NCBI GenBank assembly: GCA_965153355.1 | Contig: OZ231128.1 | Location: 50,282,001-50,346,000 of the forward strand | Length of the DNA: 64,000 nt | Origin: Flaccisagitta enflata | Taxonomy: Eukaryota > Chaetognatha > Sagittoidea > Aphragmophora | Direction of reading: 5' to 3' | Shown: positions 1 to 54,184 of the stretch, piece after piece | How the letters are laid out: every line of letters starts with the position of its first letter | How positions within the stretch are numbered: position 1 is the first letter of the stretch | Notes under the pieces: generated by a model | What the model was told of the DNA's origin: nothing | The model's input: the letters and a program-made list of their open reading frames with translations, nothing else | The model's database searches: none | Made by a program: the position numbers and the translations under genes

Positions 1-70
1 TAAGCGTGGGATTTGAACCTGGAACCTTAGATTAAACTGATCATAATGAGTCAAGTGAGTTAACCGCTAG
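1..70 (-). repeat. tRNA-like (SINE head or tRNA relic)
   Basis: On the minus strand a B-box-like GGTTCAAATCCCA is preceded, at tRNA-like distance, by an A-box-like TAGCGGTTAACTCACTTG. The T-stem does not pair well and the acceptor stem is not closed, so this is not a functional tRNA. A tRNA-derived SINE head or decayed tRNA is the best reading. Confidence 0.3.
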
Positions 71-261
71 AAAAAATTCAGCAGTTGTTTGGGTAAGGCG
101 AATTTGATTTAGTCTATTCAACAGAATTTTCTATTAAAAGAGTTGCCATACCCCATTGTCAACCCATTATACACACACTGTTTCATTTCATTTTCAAAAA
201 TAGTAGTTAGGGTATGAGGGTCCCTGTATTTCCAAGCTTGATTCATTCTTTTTGTTCTAAG

Positions 262-3200
262 GCGCCTCGGAGCGACGGTAGAACTGGCCGATGTTGGAAC
301 GCAAAAACTACCCGATGGATCCGAGGTCAAAAAGCCCACCCAGTACTACTGGCGGTAGTCTGTCTGTCAGTCTTTAAAATGGCTTCAAAGCAAGTTAAAA
401 TAATCTAAAAAAAAAAAATGATCAAGCTGATAATCATCCGCCTGTTTAGAAAACAATGGTATTTCCCAATAAGCGATATGTAAAAAGACTAGAAGAGCTT
501 GGAAGCCGTTGCCCGTCCTAAAAAGGTAACGTCCTATTTGGGCAGCGGCCCCAAAGGGCCGATGTCCTGTAGGACATGGGGGTGGACCATTAATTATGTC
601 CGTCTGTCTATCCCTCTTAAGCTTCTCAATCCTCAAATTCCCATTGAATAACATGGGAAAATGATAAAATGCAAACTTTCCATTAAATAACATGGAAAAT
701 TGATGAAAAATGAAAAAAAAATGTGAAATTCCCATTGAATGACACGGCAAATTGATAAAAAACTGAAAAAATGCAAAGCTCCCATTGTACTATCTTGGAA
801 AAAATAAAAGTCCAAGCTGGATAAAAGAATGATATGATTTCAAATTTAATAATAAAATGACCATTTTTAAAAGCCTACCATTTAGGATATCCTTCTCAGA
901 GTTTAGAAACTGTTTGTATCTGTAAGGGCATGCCTTGGTAAAGGGTATAATGCTATTTTGAAGTACAATCCCTCCACACAATTTTTTTACAATTTCTAAT
1001 AATCAACATTCTCACTCTTTTTGATGTAACCATGGCAAAAAAAAAAAAGTAGACGCAATGTTTTGATTGTTGATTGCTTGGTAACTAAAAATGGTAAACC
1101 CTTAAAATCTATGATGGTTTTAAAGAGCTTCGAAAGATCTTTCATTTGAGCTCTTTCTGAACATTCTAGCTTCAAAATTTTAGAAGTTATGATATTCTAA
1201 AGACAACTACTCAAAAATCTTGAATATGTTTAGAAATGTTTTTAGAGTAACCAACTTTGAATTAATACAGCCTTTAAACAAAGCGGAATCAAGAATTTTG
1301 CTTGGTTTCATCTTGTAGAGAATTGAAAATACTTCATTTTTACCTTAAATTTTATTTCATTACTTCCTTCTACAGAAATAGTAAGTAAAATACGTAGTGC
1401 CTTGTTCAAGGATGATGAAATCTGCTCTTTTTGGCATTTTGAAAAATGAGTGTTGAACTTCAATCTTATGTCATTTCTAAACGACTTGAGTCACAAATTT
1501 CTGCTTGGTCTAGATTTGCAGAGTTTTTAAAGCTCTTTAAAAAGCTCATAGATTTCAAGCAAAAAGTGTGACTGGTTTTCAATTAAATGATAAAAATTGA
1601 GCGTCTACTTTTTTTGGGGGGCCATGGTTAGAGTCCAAACAAATAAAGCTAGGAGTCTCTGGTTGGCGGCAATGGATAGCCCTGATCAAGAGCTTCAAAA
1701 TGGTCACCAATTTTCCTTTCAAATTTTGCACATCAAAGCGACACTGTAACAAAACTTCATGCATTCATATTTTATTCTAGTTTTGTTTTTATTTCCTGTA
1801 ATCTACATTTTCACTTATCTTCATCTAAAATCTTAACAAACAAAACTATGAGTCTCAGCTTGGCGCCATTTGCTAGCCCTGTTTATTAGCTTCATTTTGG
1901 TTACCAATTTTTATATCAAATCATGTATATCAAAGTTAGAATGTGACAAAACGTCCTGGACTTTTATTTTTTCCAAGATCGTATATCATGGAAAACTGCT
2001 CCAAAGGCCTCAAATATTTTCCTTCTGGACATATGGAAATTCATCCTTGTGTCCTACAGCTCTTTAGGGCCACTACCCTGCTCTCACTCTACTTCTTCAG
2101 CCATCACTTAAAGCAGGGCATCGGGTACCGCTGACCATGTGAGATCCACGGATGACTTGTTTTCAATGTCAAACAGATACCTTTGCCCCCGGTGATATTG
2201 GGCCAAATGGGTAAAGACCCTCGCGCTAGAACTCTCCTCATTTACGGTCATTTGGACGTCCAGCCTGCTAAGCTGGAAGATGGCTGGGACACGGACCCCT
2301 TCAAACTAGTCGAAAAAGATGGTGAGAATGAGTGTAAAATTAGGGATTGGGGATGATGATACACTGGTGTCATTTTATCTATGTGTTAATGATTGTGGGC
2401 CGAGCAGTTCTGAAATCTTGATGCCGCGCAGTTACATTAAAAGCATACTCTGCGAATACTGTTTCCTTTCTTCCTTTTAATTACAAATGCCTGCCGAGGC
2501 CCGAGGCAGTGATAAAACCGTGAGATGGGCAGTCAAACTCTAGCTTTACTTACTGCTTAGGCTATGCCTTAGCATTTGCACAGTGCCCCGGATCCCACCA
2601 CCATGAAAAATAAGTACCCGTCACCCCCCTATCACCCCATTATCACCACCAATTCACCTACACAGTGCCCCGGATCCCACCACCATGAAAAATAAGTACC
2701 CGTCACCCCCCTATCACCCCATTATCACCACCAATTCACCTACACAGTGCCCCGGATCCCACCACCATGAAAAATAAGTACCCGTCACCCCCCTATCACC
2801 CCATTATCACCACCAATTCACCTACACAGTGCCCCGGATCCCACCACCATGAAAAATAAGTACCCGTCACCCCCCTATCACCCCCTTATCACCACCAATT
2901 CACCTACACAGTGCCCCGGATCCCACCACCATGAAAAATAAGTACCCGTCACCCCCCTATCACCCCCTTATCACCACCAATTCACCTACACAGTGCCCCG
3001 GATCCCACCACCATGAAAAATAAGTACCCGTCACCCCCCTATCACCCCATTATCACCACCAATTCACCTACACAGTGCCCCGGATCCCACCACCATGAAA
3101 AATAAGTACCCGTCACCCCCCTATCACCCCATTATCACCACCAATTCACCTACACAGTGCCCCGGATCCCACCACCATGAAAAATAAGTACCCGTCACCC

Positions 3201-4435
3201 CCCTATCACCCCATTATCACCACCAATTCACCTACACAGTGCCCCGGATCCCACCACCATGAAAAATAAGTACCCATCACCCCCCTATCACCCCATTATC
3301 ACCACCAATTCACCTACAGTGCCCCGGATCCCACCACCATGAAAAATAAGTACCCGTCACCCCCCTATCACCCCATTATCACCACCAATTCACCTACACA
3401 GTGCCCCGGATCCCACCACCATGAAAAATAAGTACCCGTCACCCCCCTATCACCCCATTATCACCACCAATTCACCTACAGTGCCCCGGATCCCACTACC
3501 ATGAAAAATAAGTACCCGTCACCCCCCTATCACCCCATTATCACCACCAATTCACCTACACAGTGCCCCGGATTCTGCTCAAGGCCCCCATCCCTCACAC
3601 CACCAAATTTCATTTTTTAACTTATCATTTCCTTCAAACTGTGCACAAAGTAAGTGTTCATCTTCGTTGTTCCATAAAAAAGCCACATCTGATTTTGTGG
3701 GCCTGCTTTGCCCTCTAGAAAGAAAACTTCATTCTTGGAACTAATTCGACTTTCATTTATGTGTCTACTGATATTTAAGAAAATTCTTCAACATATTTTC
3801 AAGAGTTTTACTGCAATATGCAATTGTAACTAAGCATCCGTGCCAAGGGGTTGGTTACCCTTGGACTTTTGACAGGGTGTGCAGAAATTTTTATACTTGC
3901 CAATAGATCTTTAGAACAAGGCTGGATACACGGCAATCCAGTCGTGGACGGTCGGGCAGGAGCAGCAATGAGAAAACCGCTCCAAAATTACCGACTTACC
4001 GACGGAACAACACAGCAAGTTCTAGAGTCGCATGTCTGCGACTAAAAACAACCTTAACGCTGCTTAACGCATAACCCCGCTACTTATTATTTACTTTATC
4101 TCCATACACACAAGTTATCCTAAAAAATATAATTTCAAACTTTCTTTTTAGTCGCGGACATGCGACTCTACATCTTGCCGTGTCGGTCGGTCCATCGGTC
4201 CGTCCGTCGGTCCGTCACATTTTTGAATTCTGAGTGGTTTTTGCATTACTGCTCCTGCCCAACCATCCGCGACTGAATTGCCGTGTATCCGGCCTTGTTT
4301 TTAGTTGCGGACAAGCAAATCTATAAAAGGCTTTGTCCGTCCGTCCGTCCGTTGGTCCGTCGGTCCGTTGGTCCGTCCGGGGTCATAGAGTTGAAAAGTG
4401 GGAAAACGGGCATTTCCGCCCCTGCCCGCCTTGTT

Positions 4436-4492
<57 letters not shown>

Positions 4493-7400
4493 TGAAAAAT
4501 CTAGTTTACATTTCCGTACTTGTGCTTTCTTCAAATGGTCATATCTTAACCTAAATGCTCGCTTAATTAAGTTACAGTACCTTGAATAAGGCAAGCCAGC
4601 CGAGATAAGACTCCCCTTTTAAGTCGCTGGCAAAGCGACTCTATAAGAGGCTTTGTCTGTTCATCCATTGGTCCCTCGTCCGTCCGTCCGTCTGCGACTT
4701 TCTTTCCGTGTATCCGGCCTTATTTTTATTTGCCTAAAATCAAGCAAATTGGGCACGATCTCTCTCTCTCCGATACTGCCCATGCCCAACCGCATTAGTG
4801 CCCCTGCCCAACCGTCAGCGACTACTTATTGGGCGTGTATGAGGCCTTACTACTTTACTTTAACAAAGAATCAAATCAGCGACAATAAGTTGATGATAAC
4901 GCTGCCTCTACGTCAAATCTCATGAGATTCGCTTCGCGCTAATTTGTATGATATCGTAAATCTTCTTTAGTCTATATCTCCTCTCAAACTCAAAAGCGCA
5001 ATCACGCGCATCACAGTCAAATCCAGAGAGTCAATTGGGGCTAAGGGGATACAAGGAAAATGCTGATTTTTCAAAAGCCTAGAAAAGCCTGCAACTTTTC
5101 TGTGCGAATTTGGGCTCCCATTACTTTGTGTGTTAAATGAGAGAGAGACAATTATGAGAAAACGTCTATATGAATGGTTTAAAATAAGATTTTTGAAAAA
5201 TTCTTTTTGGACTGCGCCCCCAGACGAGTCAACTGATGACATGAACTAAAAAAATTGGACCGCTGAAATGACCACTTTGGCTACTTATTTTTCATGACAA
5301 TTTACTGTGATTTGGTGGCGGCCCACAGCTAATCCATTGCAATTCCCGCCAGCGAGGCGATCTTTTAATTTTAACCTTATTTGACTGTCCACCTTTACCT
5401 TTTTAAACGGTCCGCTTCTTCCTCCGATTCCAAGGGAAGTTATTCGGACGTGGTGCTTCGGATGACAAAGGACCAGTCATCGGTTGGATCAACGCTTTGG
5501 AGGCGTACATCGAGAACGACATTCCCATTCCTGTCAATCTCAAGTTCTGCTTCGAAGGAATGGAAGAGAGCGGCAGCGAGGGACTCGATGATCTCATCTT
5601 TGAACAGAAGGACAAGTTCCTCAAGGTAGTGCACGCGCACGAAAGGATGCCAATGCAATGCGCATTTCCGTCTACGATAGGTGGAACAATATTATAGGAA
5701 CTAAGCAAGATTCATGAAAAAAGATATATATGTATGTATATATTAGGTCGCCCAGAATAACTCATTTTGTCAAAAAGTACTAATCCCTGCGGCTTTTTTT
5801 GAAGATTATACACGACTGAATAAGAATTTGGCAGCAAAAAAAATTTTTGAAATTTTTTTATGGCGGAAGTATTAGGCCAAAGGTGATATAAGGTCAAAAT
5901 TTCTAAATGAGAATTTTATAAATCTGATTGCAGATTCATAATCCTTGCAAAAAACTGTCAAAAGAAAGTGCTCTTCTTTTATTGATATTCCTTCAGGAAC
6001 ATAGTCAAAATAAAGGTCAAAGATCTAGATCGGGTCAAAATTGGCCTTATTTAGATCTTTGACCTCAATTTTGACAATCTTCCCGAAGGAATATCAAAAA
6101 AAGAAGAGCACTTTCTTTAGACAGTTTTTTGCAAGGATCATGAATCTGCAATCAGATTTGCAAAATTCTCATTTTGAAATTTTGACCTTATATCACCTTT
6201 GACCTAACACTTCCGCCATGTAAAAATTTCAAAAAAATTTTTTTCTGCTGAAATCTTATTCTTTGGTGTATTATCTTTGAGAAAAGCTGCAGGGATGAGT
6301 ATTTTTCAGTAAAATGAGTTTTTCTGGGAGGTCTAGTATATATTTATAACAAATTAATCTGCTTCAAAAAATCTTCAAAATGAGTGTTATTTGGTCTCTG
6401 TAGCTCAAACCATTTAGAAATGGCACACAAAAGCATTAAGGCTATCATTTTGAAAATTGGGAAAAATTTATGATTTGATATGTAGAAGAATTAGACATAG
6501 CTTATTCTTAGACTATCTCAGCATCTGGAAAAGCTAGACTTTTTTTAAAAAAGGCTAATTGTTCTACATCAAAAAATCTACCAGATGAGCACTGTTTGGG
6601 CGCAAGTGAAATCCGATTTCCAGTAGCTTTTAAATCGACTTAATCCATTTCCTTTTCGTCTACCTCTCAATGGCAAGGACGTAGATTACGTTTGCATCTC
6701 GGACAATTATTGGTTGGGCAAAGAGAAACCTTGCATCACCTACGGACTGCGTGGCATTTGTTACTTCTTCATTGAAGGTATCTTTGATATCGGATTATGT
6801 ATGGCACAAATTATTCATTCATTCATTCATTCATTCATTCGTTCATTCATTTAGATTAGAATATAACTTTTGATGATACAAATCGTACTCGCGCGCTTCC
6901 TCCTTGGCAAGACTTGTCATTCATATAATCATATGCCCTTTAAATACATCTTATCCTTGGCATCGAGAGCTTCCCAGACTTATCGCGCTCCTTTCCCCTC
7001 AATCCAGTGACATGCGCGAAAAGAGATCTCCACTCGGGCGTGTTTGGTGGTTCGGTCCACGAGGCGATGACAGATTTGATTCAACTCATGTCTCGACTCG
7101 TCGCCGTCGACGGCAAGATCCTCGTCCCGGGCATCTACCACGACGTCAAAGCCATCACAGACGAGGAGCGGGCAGCCTACTCGGACTTGGATTTCGACTG
7201 CGCCGAATACGCCAGGGTTTGTCATGCTCACGTTTTCACCCATGCCCAGAAATATTTACCGGACAGGGTGCCTTTTTTTGGGCAGCGGCCCCAAAGGGCC
7301 GATGTCCTGTAGGACACAGGGGGGAATTTCCAGACGTCCGTCCGTCCGTCCTTCCGTCCGTCCCCCCTCCCGGTTGCCCATCGAGGCCTCATATCCTCAC

Positions 7401-8970
7401 TATCAGGCCTGATTTCGGCCCTCTAAGCCCTCAAATAAGCCCTCCAGGCCTCAAATCAGCTCTCTGGGCCTCAAATCAGCTCTCCAGGCCTCAAATCAGC
7501 TCTCAAGGCCTCAGATCAGCTCTCAAGGCCTCAAATCCGCTCTCAAGGCCTCAAATCCGCTCTCCAGACCTCAAATCAGCATTCCAGGCCTCAAATCAGC
7601 CCTCAAATTTGCCCCCAAGGCCTAAAGCCTGCCCCCAGACCTCAAATCTAATCTTCAGGCATAAATCTTCCCCCCAGACCTCAAACCCCGCCTCAATTAC
7701 CTCTTAGGCCTGCTATATTCCCCCTCAGGACGTCTGGAAATTCCCCCCTGTGTCCCACAAGACATCGGCTCTTTGGGGCCGCTGCCCTGCTCTCACTCCA
7801 CTACTTCACTTGGTCACCCCAAGCAGGGCATCGGGTACCGCTGACCATGTGCGATCCTTGGATGTCTAGTTGCATTGTCAATCCTGGAATTGAGCTTTCT
7901 CAACCACGTTCTGTCCCGGTGCGACATTTAACTATCCCCTTTATTTAGGACGTCGGAGCGACGCAATTGATCCACGGTGACAACAAGATGGAGACATTGA
8001 TGCATCGTTGGCGCCATCCTTCGCTTTCCTTGCACGGAATCGAGGGCGCCTTTGCCGAACCTGGAAGCAAAACCGTCATTCCCAAAACCGTCATCGGCAA
8101 ATTCTCCATTCGAATCGTGCCAAATATGGAACCGGAAGTCGTCGAAAGAAAAGTAAAGAATTGAATAAAAAAAGGCCGACACCCATAAGTTTATATATAA
8201 AATTGATAAAAAAAAGGGAAAGTGTGACGGACCAACCAACCTACCGACCGACAAAGCGGGGTGTAGTCGCTTGCACGCAAACATTTTAAAGCGGCTATTC
8301 ATTGGTTTTATTTCTAGTAGTTTGAGCGTGATGTCGAAATTTGATCGGTCGGAAAGCGCGAACTATCATTTTCTCTCTTTCTCCGCATTTTCCCATTCAG
8401 GTCGTTTCCTATTTGGAGGAAGAATTCAAGAAATTGGGATCTCCCAACGTTTGCAAAGTGTCGATGGGTCACGGAGGAAAGCCATGGCTCTCTGACTTCA
8501 ATCATCCTCACTACATCGCTGGACGAAAGGCCACACAAGTACCAAAAAAAAAATTGCTGCATGCTGTATCATAAAAGTTCTGTTTCATAGAGCTCTATGA
8601 AAAACAGGACATTGATGATGTATCGCGTTTTGACAATGTGCGCGGTGAGCCCATGAATCAAAGAAAATTCTCATTTCCAGCCATCACATTATTAGTACTC
8701 GTAATATCACGGAATCATTTATTTCCTTCATGCCGACAGCTCGTGTACGGCGTTGAGCCGGACCTGACGCGGGAGGGCGGTTCCATTCCCGTTACTCTCA
8801 CATTCCAAGAAGCCACAGGCAAGAATGTGATGTTGCTGCCAATGGGCGCGGCTGATGATGGAGCGCATTCTCAAAACGAGAAAATCGACGTGCGAAATTA
8901 CATCAGCGGCACCAAACTGCTCGCCGCTTACTTGCAAGAACTCGCCAAAGTGAAAGAGTGCAAATGCTGA
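262..8970 (+). CDS. CNDP2: Cytosolic non-specific dipeptidase (M20 metallopeptidase), 5' truncated by window
   Basis: Eight phase-matched exons: 262-325, 2177-2321, 5435-5625, 6678-6777, 7008-7216, 7949-8152, 8401-8538, 8740-8970 (stop TGA). They give 426 residues, collinear with vertebrate CNDP2 (about 475), so roughly 50 N-terminal residues lie left of base 1. Family knowledge: a di-zinc cytosolic enzyme that hydrolyses dipeptides. Seen metal and active-site motifs: GHLDVQP (exon 2), [10 protein letters not shown] and [10 protein letters not shown] (exon 3), SDNYW (exon 4), [10 protein letters not shown] (exon 5), MGHGGKPW (exon 7), and [15 protein letters not shown] with [10 protein letters not shown] (exon 8). 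All the catalytic motifs I looked for are intact, so the gene looks functional. The vertebrate GST before DDKG is GAS here. The donor of exon 262-325 (GAG/gtcaaa) is weak but the join is demanded by homology (LPDGSE/IPLPP). Introns carry an 82-bp minisatellite and several mobile elements. DNAJC13 follows 829 bp downstream in the same direction. Confidence 0.95.
534..2160 (+). mobile_element. Family-2 element (GGGCAGCGGCCCC ends), long copy in CNDP2 intron
   Basis: The left end (534-606) has GGGCAGCGGCCCCAAAGG and GATGTCCTGTAGGAC hairpins and a short GTCY run. The right end (2015-2160) has the inverted counterpart and the family tail GCAGGGCATCGGGTACCGCT. Between them lie degenerate ~55-bp repeats containing CCCATTGAATAACATGG (640-800) and a separate foldback (1026-1630). 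The same ends recur at 7268, 18003 (reversed) and 29423. Confidence 0.6.
1026..1630. mobile_element. Foldback / TIR element nested in family-2 element
   Basis: The ends are inverted copies: TAACCATGGC-A(n)-GTAGACGC on the left and GCGTCTAC-T(n)-GCCATGGTTA on the right. The inner sequence is AT-rich with partial inverted similarity (AAAGAGCTT-type stretches). There is no ORF. Confidence 0.5.
2579..3573 (+). repeat. 82-bp minisatellite, about 12 copies
   Basis: The unit starts ACAGTGCCCCGGATCCCACC and includes CACCATGAAAAATAAG and CACCCCATTATCACCACC. The period is 82 bp (starts 2579, 2661, 2743 and so on). Copies are nearly identical; two lack a CA dinucleotide and two have CCCCTTATC for CCCATTATC. 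It lies in a CNDP2 intron and stops in every frame. Confidence 0.95.
3915..4048 (-). mobile_element. HINE-like element, subtype II (reverse)
   Basis: The copy runs from AACAAGGCTGGATACACGG to a terminal hairpin GTCGCATGTCTGCGAC followed by TAAAAA. It contains GTCGTGGACGGTCGGGCAG. The next copy (4145-4302) is in the opposite orientation, making an inverted pair. Confidence 0.7.
4145..4302 (+). mobile_element. HINE-like element, subtype II (forward)
   Basis: TTTTTAG is followed by hairpin GTCGCGGACATGCGAC, a (GTCGG/GTCC)n core, then GCCCAACCATCCGCGAC and GCCGTGTATCCGGCCTTG. The distal CCGCGAC is complementary to the hairpin 5' arm GTCGCGG. Confidence 0.75.
4303..4440 (+). mobile_element. HINE-like element, subtype I, 3' truncated
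   Basis: TAGTTGCGGACAAGCAAA, a CTATAAAAGGCTTTGTCCG box and a (TCCG)n core are followed by GCCCCTGCCCGCC. A (CT)n microsatellite (4437-4489) replaces the distal end. Confidence 0.65.
4437..4489 (+). repeat. (CT)n microsatellite
   Basis: Perfect CT dinucleotide run directly abutting a truncated HINE-like element. Confidence 0.9.
4612..4850 (+). mobile_element. HINE-like element with variant covarying stem
   Basis: Hairpin GTCGCTGGCAAAGCGAC is followed by CTCTATAAGAGGCTTTGTC, a GTCC core, and distal GTCAGCGAC near GGGCGTGTATGAGGCC. Relative to the commoner GTCGCGG/CCGCGAC pair, a G-to-T change in the 5' arm is matched by C-to-A in the distal arm. Confidence 0.65.
5740..6340. mobile_element. 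600-bp foldback element
   Basis: Two ~285-bp arms are inverted copies around ~6035: TTAGGTCGCCCAGAATAACT on the left, AGTTTTTCTGGGAGGTCTAG on the right. The flanks are TATA-rich. Arms share GAAAGTGCTCTTCTTT with the right part of the foldback at 50130-50665, so both belong to one superfamily. There is no ORF. Confidence 0.75.
6812..6851 (+). repeat. (CATT)n microsatellite
   Basis: Tandem ATTC repeats with one ATTCGTTC interruption, in a CNDP2 intron. Confidence 0.9.
7268..7872 (+). mobile_element. Family-2 element with 18-19-bp satellite interior
   Basis: The left end has GGGCAGCGGCCCCAAAGG, TGTCCTGTAGGACAC and GAATTTCCAGACGTCC, then (GTCC)n. The interior (7385-7725) is a degenerate satellite with GGCCTCAAATCAGCTCTC units. 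The right end has the inverted GGACGTCTGGAAATTC, GGGGCCGCTGCCC and the tail CATCGGGTACCGCTGACC. Confidence 0.7.
8218..8285 (-). mobile_element. HINE-like fragment
   Basis: In reverse it reads GCGTGCAAGCGACTACACC, CGCTTTGTCGGTCGG, then a GTC-rich core. The distal end is missing. Confidence 0.45.
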
Positions 8971-9798
8971 GACTGTAATCGAAACTGATAAAAAAGATTC
9001 AATTTTTGTTTCCTTGAAGAAACACGTTAGTGATTTGACATCACCCATCACCTGAGATCGATTCATATGCTTTTTCACATTCTTAAAATGGCCTAGGTTG
9101 CCATGAATCATCCGCTGACATCAATTCAACCGGAAACCTCTTCATCGCGTGGAAATTTCCCGCGTGATATTTTCAATTAGTCTCAAATTGCAAATTGGTG
9201 CCCTGTCGATGTTTTTGCTTTTTTGATCGCCTTAATACATACATCGTCTGTGATATTTATTGATTTATTACCAACGATTCGGACACGGTCTGAAAACGCT
9301 TCATGATTAGAAATTGGCTAACGGTCTGCAAGATCTTTGACTAGAGAAATGCCGTCCTAGTATGTGGATGAAACTCAACATCCATTTTGACGTACCTATT
9401 GATCTACTGGCGCGTGTTTTGAACTTCCCAATGGATCTTTTTCACAGTGGTGGATTTTTATTATTTCTTTATTTACTTCACACAAATCAGCCGTGTAATA
9501 ACGTACATGTCACGAGTATCTTAAATGTGGAAAAAAAATATTCTATGACAAATTGACCGTCCAACAAACTCGAACATGATCATGATGGAATGGAACGTGA
9601 CAAATCTATTAGGTTTTGTGATGGCGAACTGCGAGTGAAAGACCGAAAAAATGTTACACGATGTCGTAGAATGAAAATCAGGTGGATTGTGTGAGATAGA
9701 AGTCCTTGAAAGACGCAGGACTTGTGTCAGTGATTTTCATTGGTTTTTGTCAACTCTTCGGACTAAAAACGACGAAGTACTAAAGAAAAGAAAAAACG
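8971..9798 (+). promoter_or_regulatory. CNDP2-DNAJC13 intergenic interval
   Basis: This 828-bp gap between the CNDP2 stop and the DNAJC13 ATG must hold the CNDP2 3' UTR and the DNAJC13 promoter and 5' UTR. I see no clear TATA box, no canonical AATAAA near the CNDP2 stop, and no repeat or conserved coding sequence. The assignment rests on position only. Confidence 0.35.
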
Positions 9799-53044
<43,246 letters not shown>

Positions 53045-53189
53045 GTAAGTCAATAATCAGAAATTACGGGAGGGAGTCATGGAGATTGTGAACTTTGATA
53101 AGTGCAGGTCTGAGTCTGAAAAGAGTGAGTCTTTGATCTGGAAAGTGCGATTAAGATGTCACGTATGTTATACATGTATGTGTTTGCTA

Positions 53190-53597
53190 AGCCGGATCAA
53201 CAAGGCGCGGGGCCCTAAGCTAGGCTAGGGGCGCGGGGCCCCCTAACCCTGCCCTCTTTGCCCCCCCTGCTAGCCCTCTTACCAGTTACCCCCCCCCCCC
53301 CCCCCATTTACCCAATAAGTCCAAACGAGTCGATTAAAATTCTATCTAGCATGCGCAACTTCGTGTCTGCCTAAAATTGACAGATGAAACAACAAAATAT
53401 GACAACTCCATTACAGTTAAGCATATCATCTTTCTTTTTTTCTTCTTTTTTTTCTTTCTTTTTTTTTTCTTTCTTTTTCTTTCTTTCTTTATTTTTCCTC
53501 CTTTTTTTCTAGGGGTAATTGCTGCAGGCGCGGGGCCCCTCTGAGGCGCGGGGCCCTAAGCTATAGCTTTTTTAGCCTATTTGTTGATCCGGCATAG
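53190..53597. mobile_element. TIR element with GCGCGGGGCCC boxes
   Basis: GCCGGATCAACAAGGCG on the left and TTGTTGATCCGGC on the right, with GGCGCGGGGCCCTAAGCTA boxes near both ends. The interior has a long C run and a T-rich tract. Confidence 0.65.
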
Positions 53598-54184
53598 TGT
53601 GTTTGTATGTATGGCTGTATGTGTGTATGTTTGTATGTATACATATATATGTATATTCTTTGCTATTTCGTGTTAGCTTCAATTGTTTACGCGCTTCACA
53701 AAGAGCCTCACAAACGACACGAACGCCTTTGTTTCATTGTTACTTTAATGCCGATGTTTCAGAAGTAGAAATAAAGATCAGTACGGAATTATACAATGTT
53801 GAAACGCAAGATTGTTAAACAGGAATCAGTGACGGACAAAACAACACTGGGTGAATGGTTAATTTGACGCGCGTTAATTTTGATGGCATTTGACGTCGAT
53901 GACCACATTATGTTTTGTATGGCGCTGATGTCAATGATAAGAAATAGAATTAGATTAAGTACAAATGACTAGGGCGAATATTTGATTCAGTTTAGCGCGA
54001 AGATGTGTCACTTCCGGAACTCTTTCGTTGCTTTTCGGTCGCTCCAAAGTTGGTTTTCTTCAGTTTTGCCCTGGGAAAAAAAGCTAGGGAGTAAGGTGGT
54101 GTTTATATTGGGCCTTATTGCTACTATTAACAAAATCGTTGACAATTTGACATGGTATGTCAATCCAAACTCTACCGCGAGTGT
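53598..54184. other. Spacer between DNAJC13 exon 42 side and gene C
   Basis: The stretch contains a short (GTAT)n-like run and otherwise ordinary AT-rich sequence. I searched it for the missing DNAJC13 C terminus and for further gene C exons and saw neither. Confidence 0.4.

Noticed and set aside
1-70. Functional tRNA gene
   Set aside because: B box is good, but T and acceptor stems do not pair.
6904-7707. 267-residue plus-strand ORF
   Set aside because: Wrong frame across CNDP2 exon 5 and a satellite-bearing mobile element; the exon is explained in another frame.
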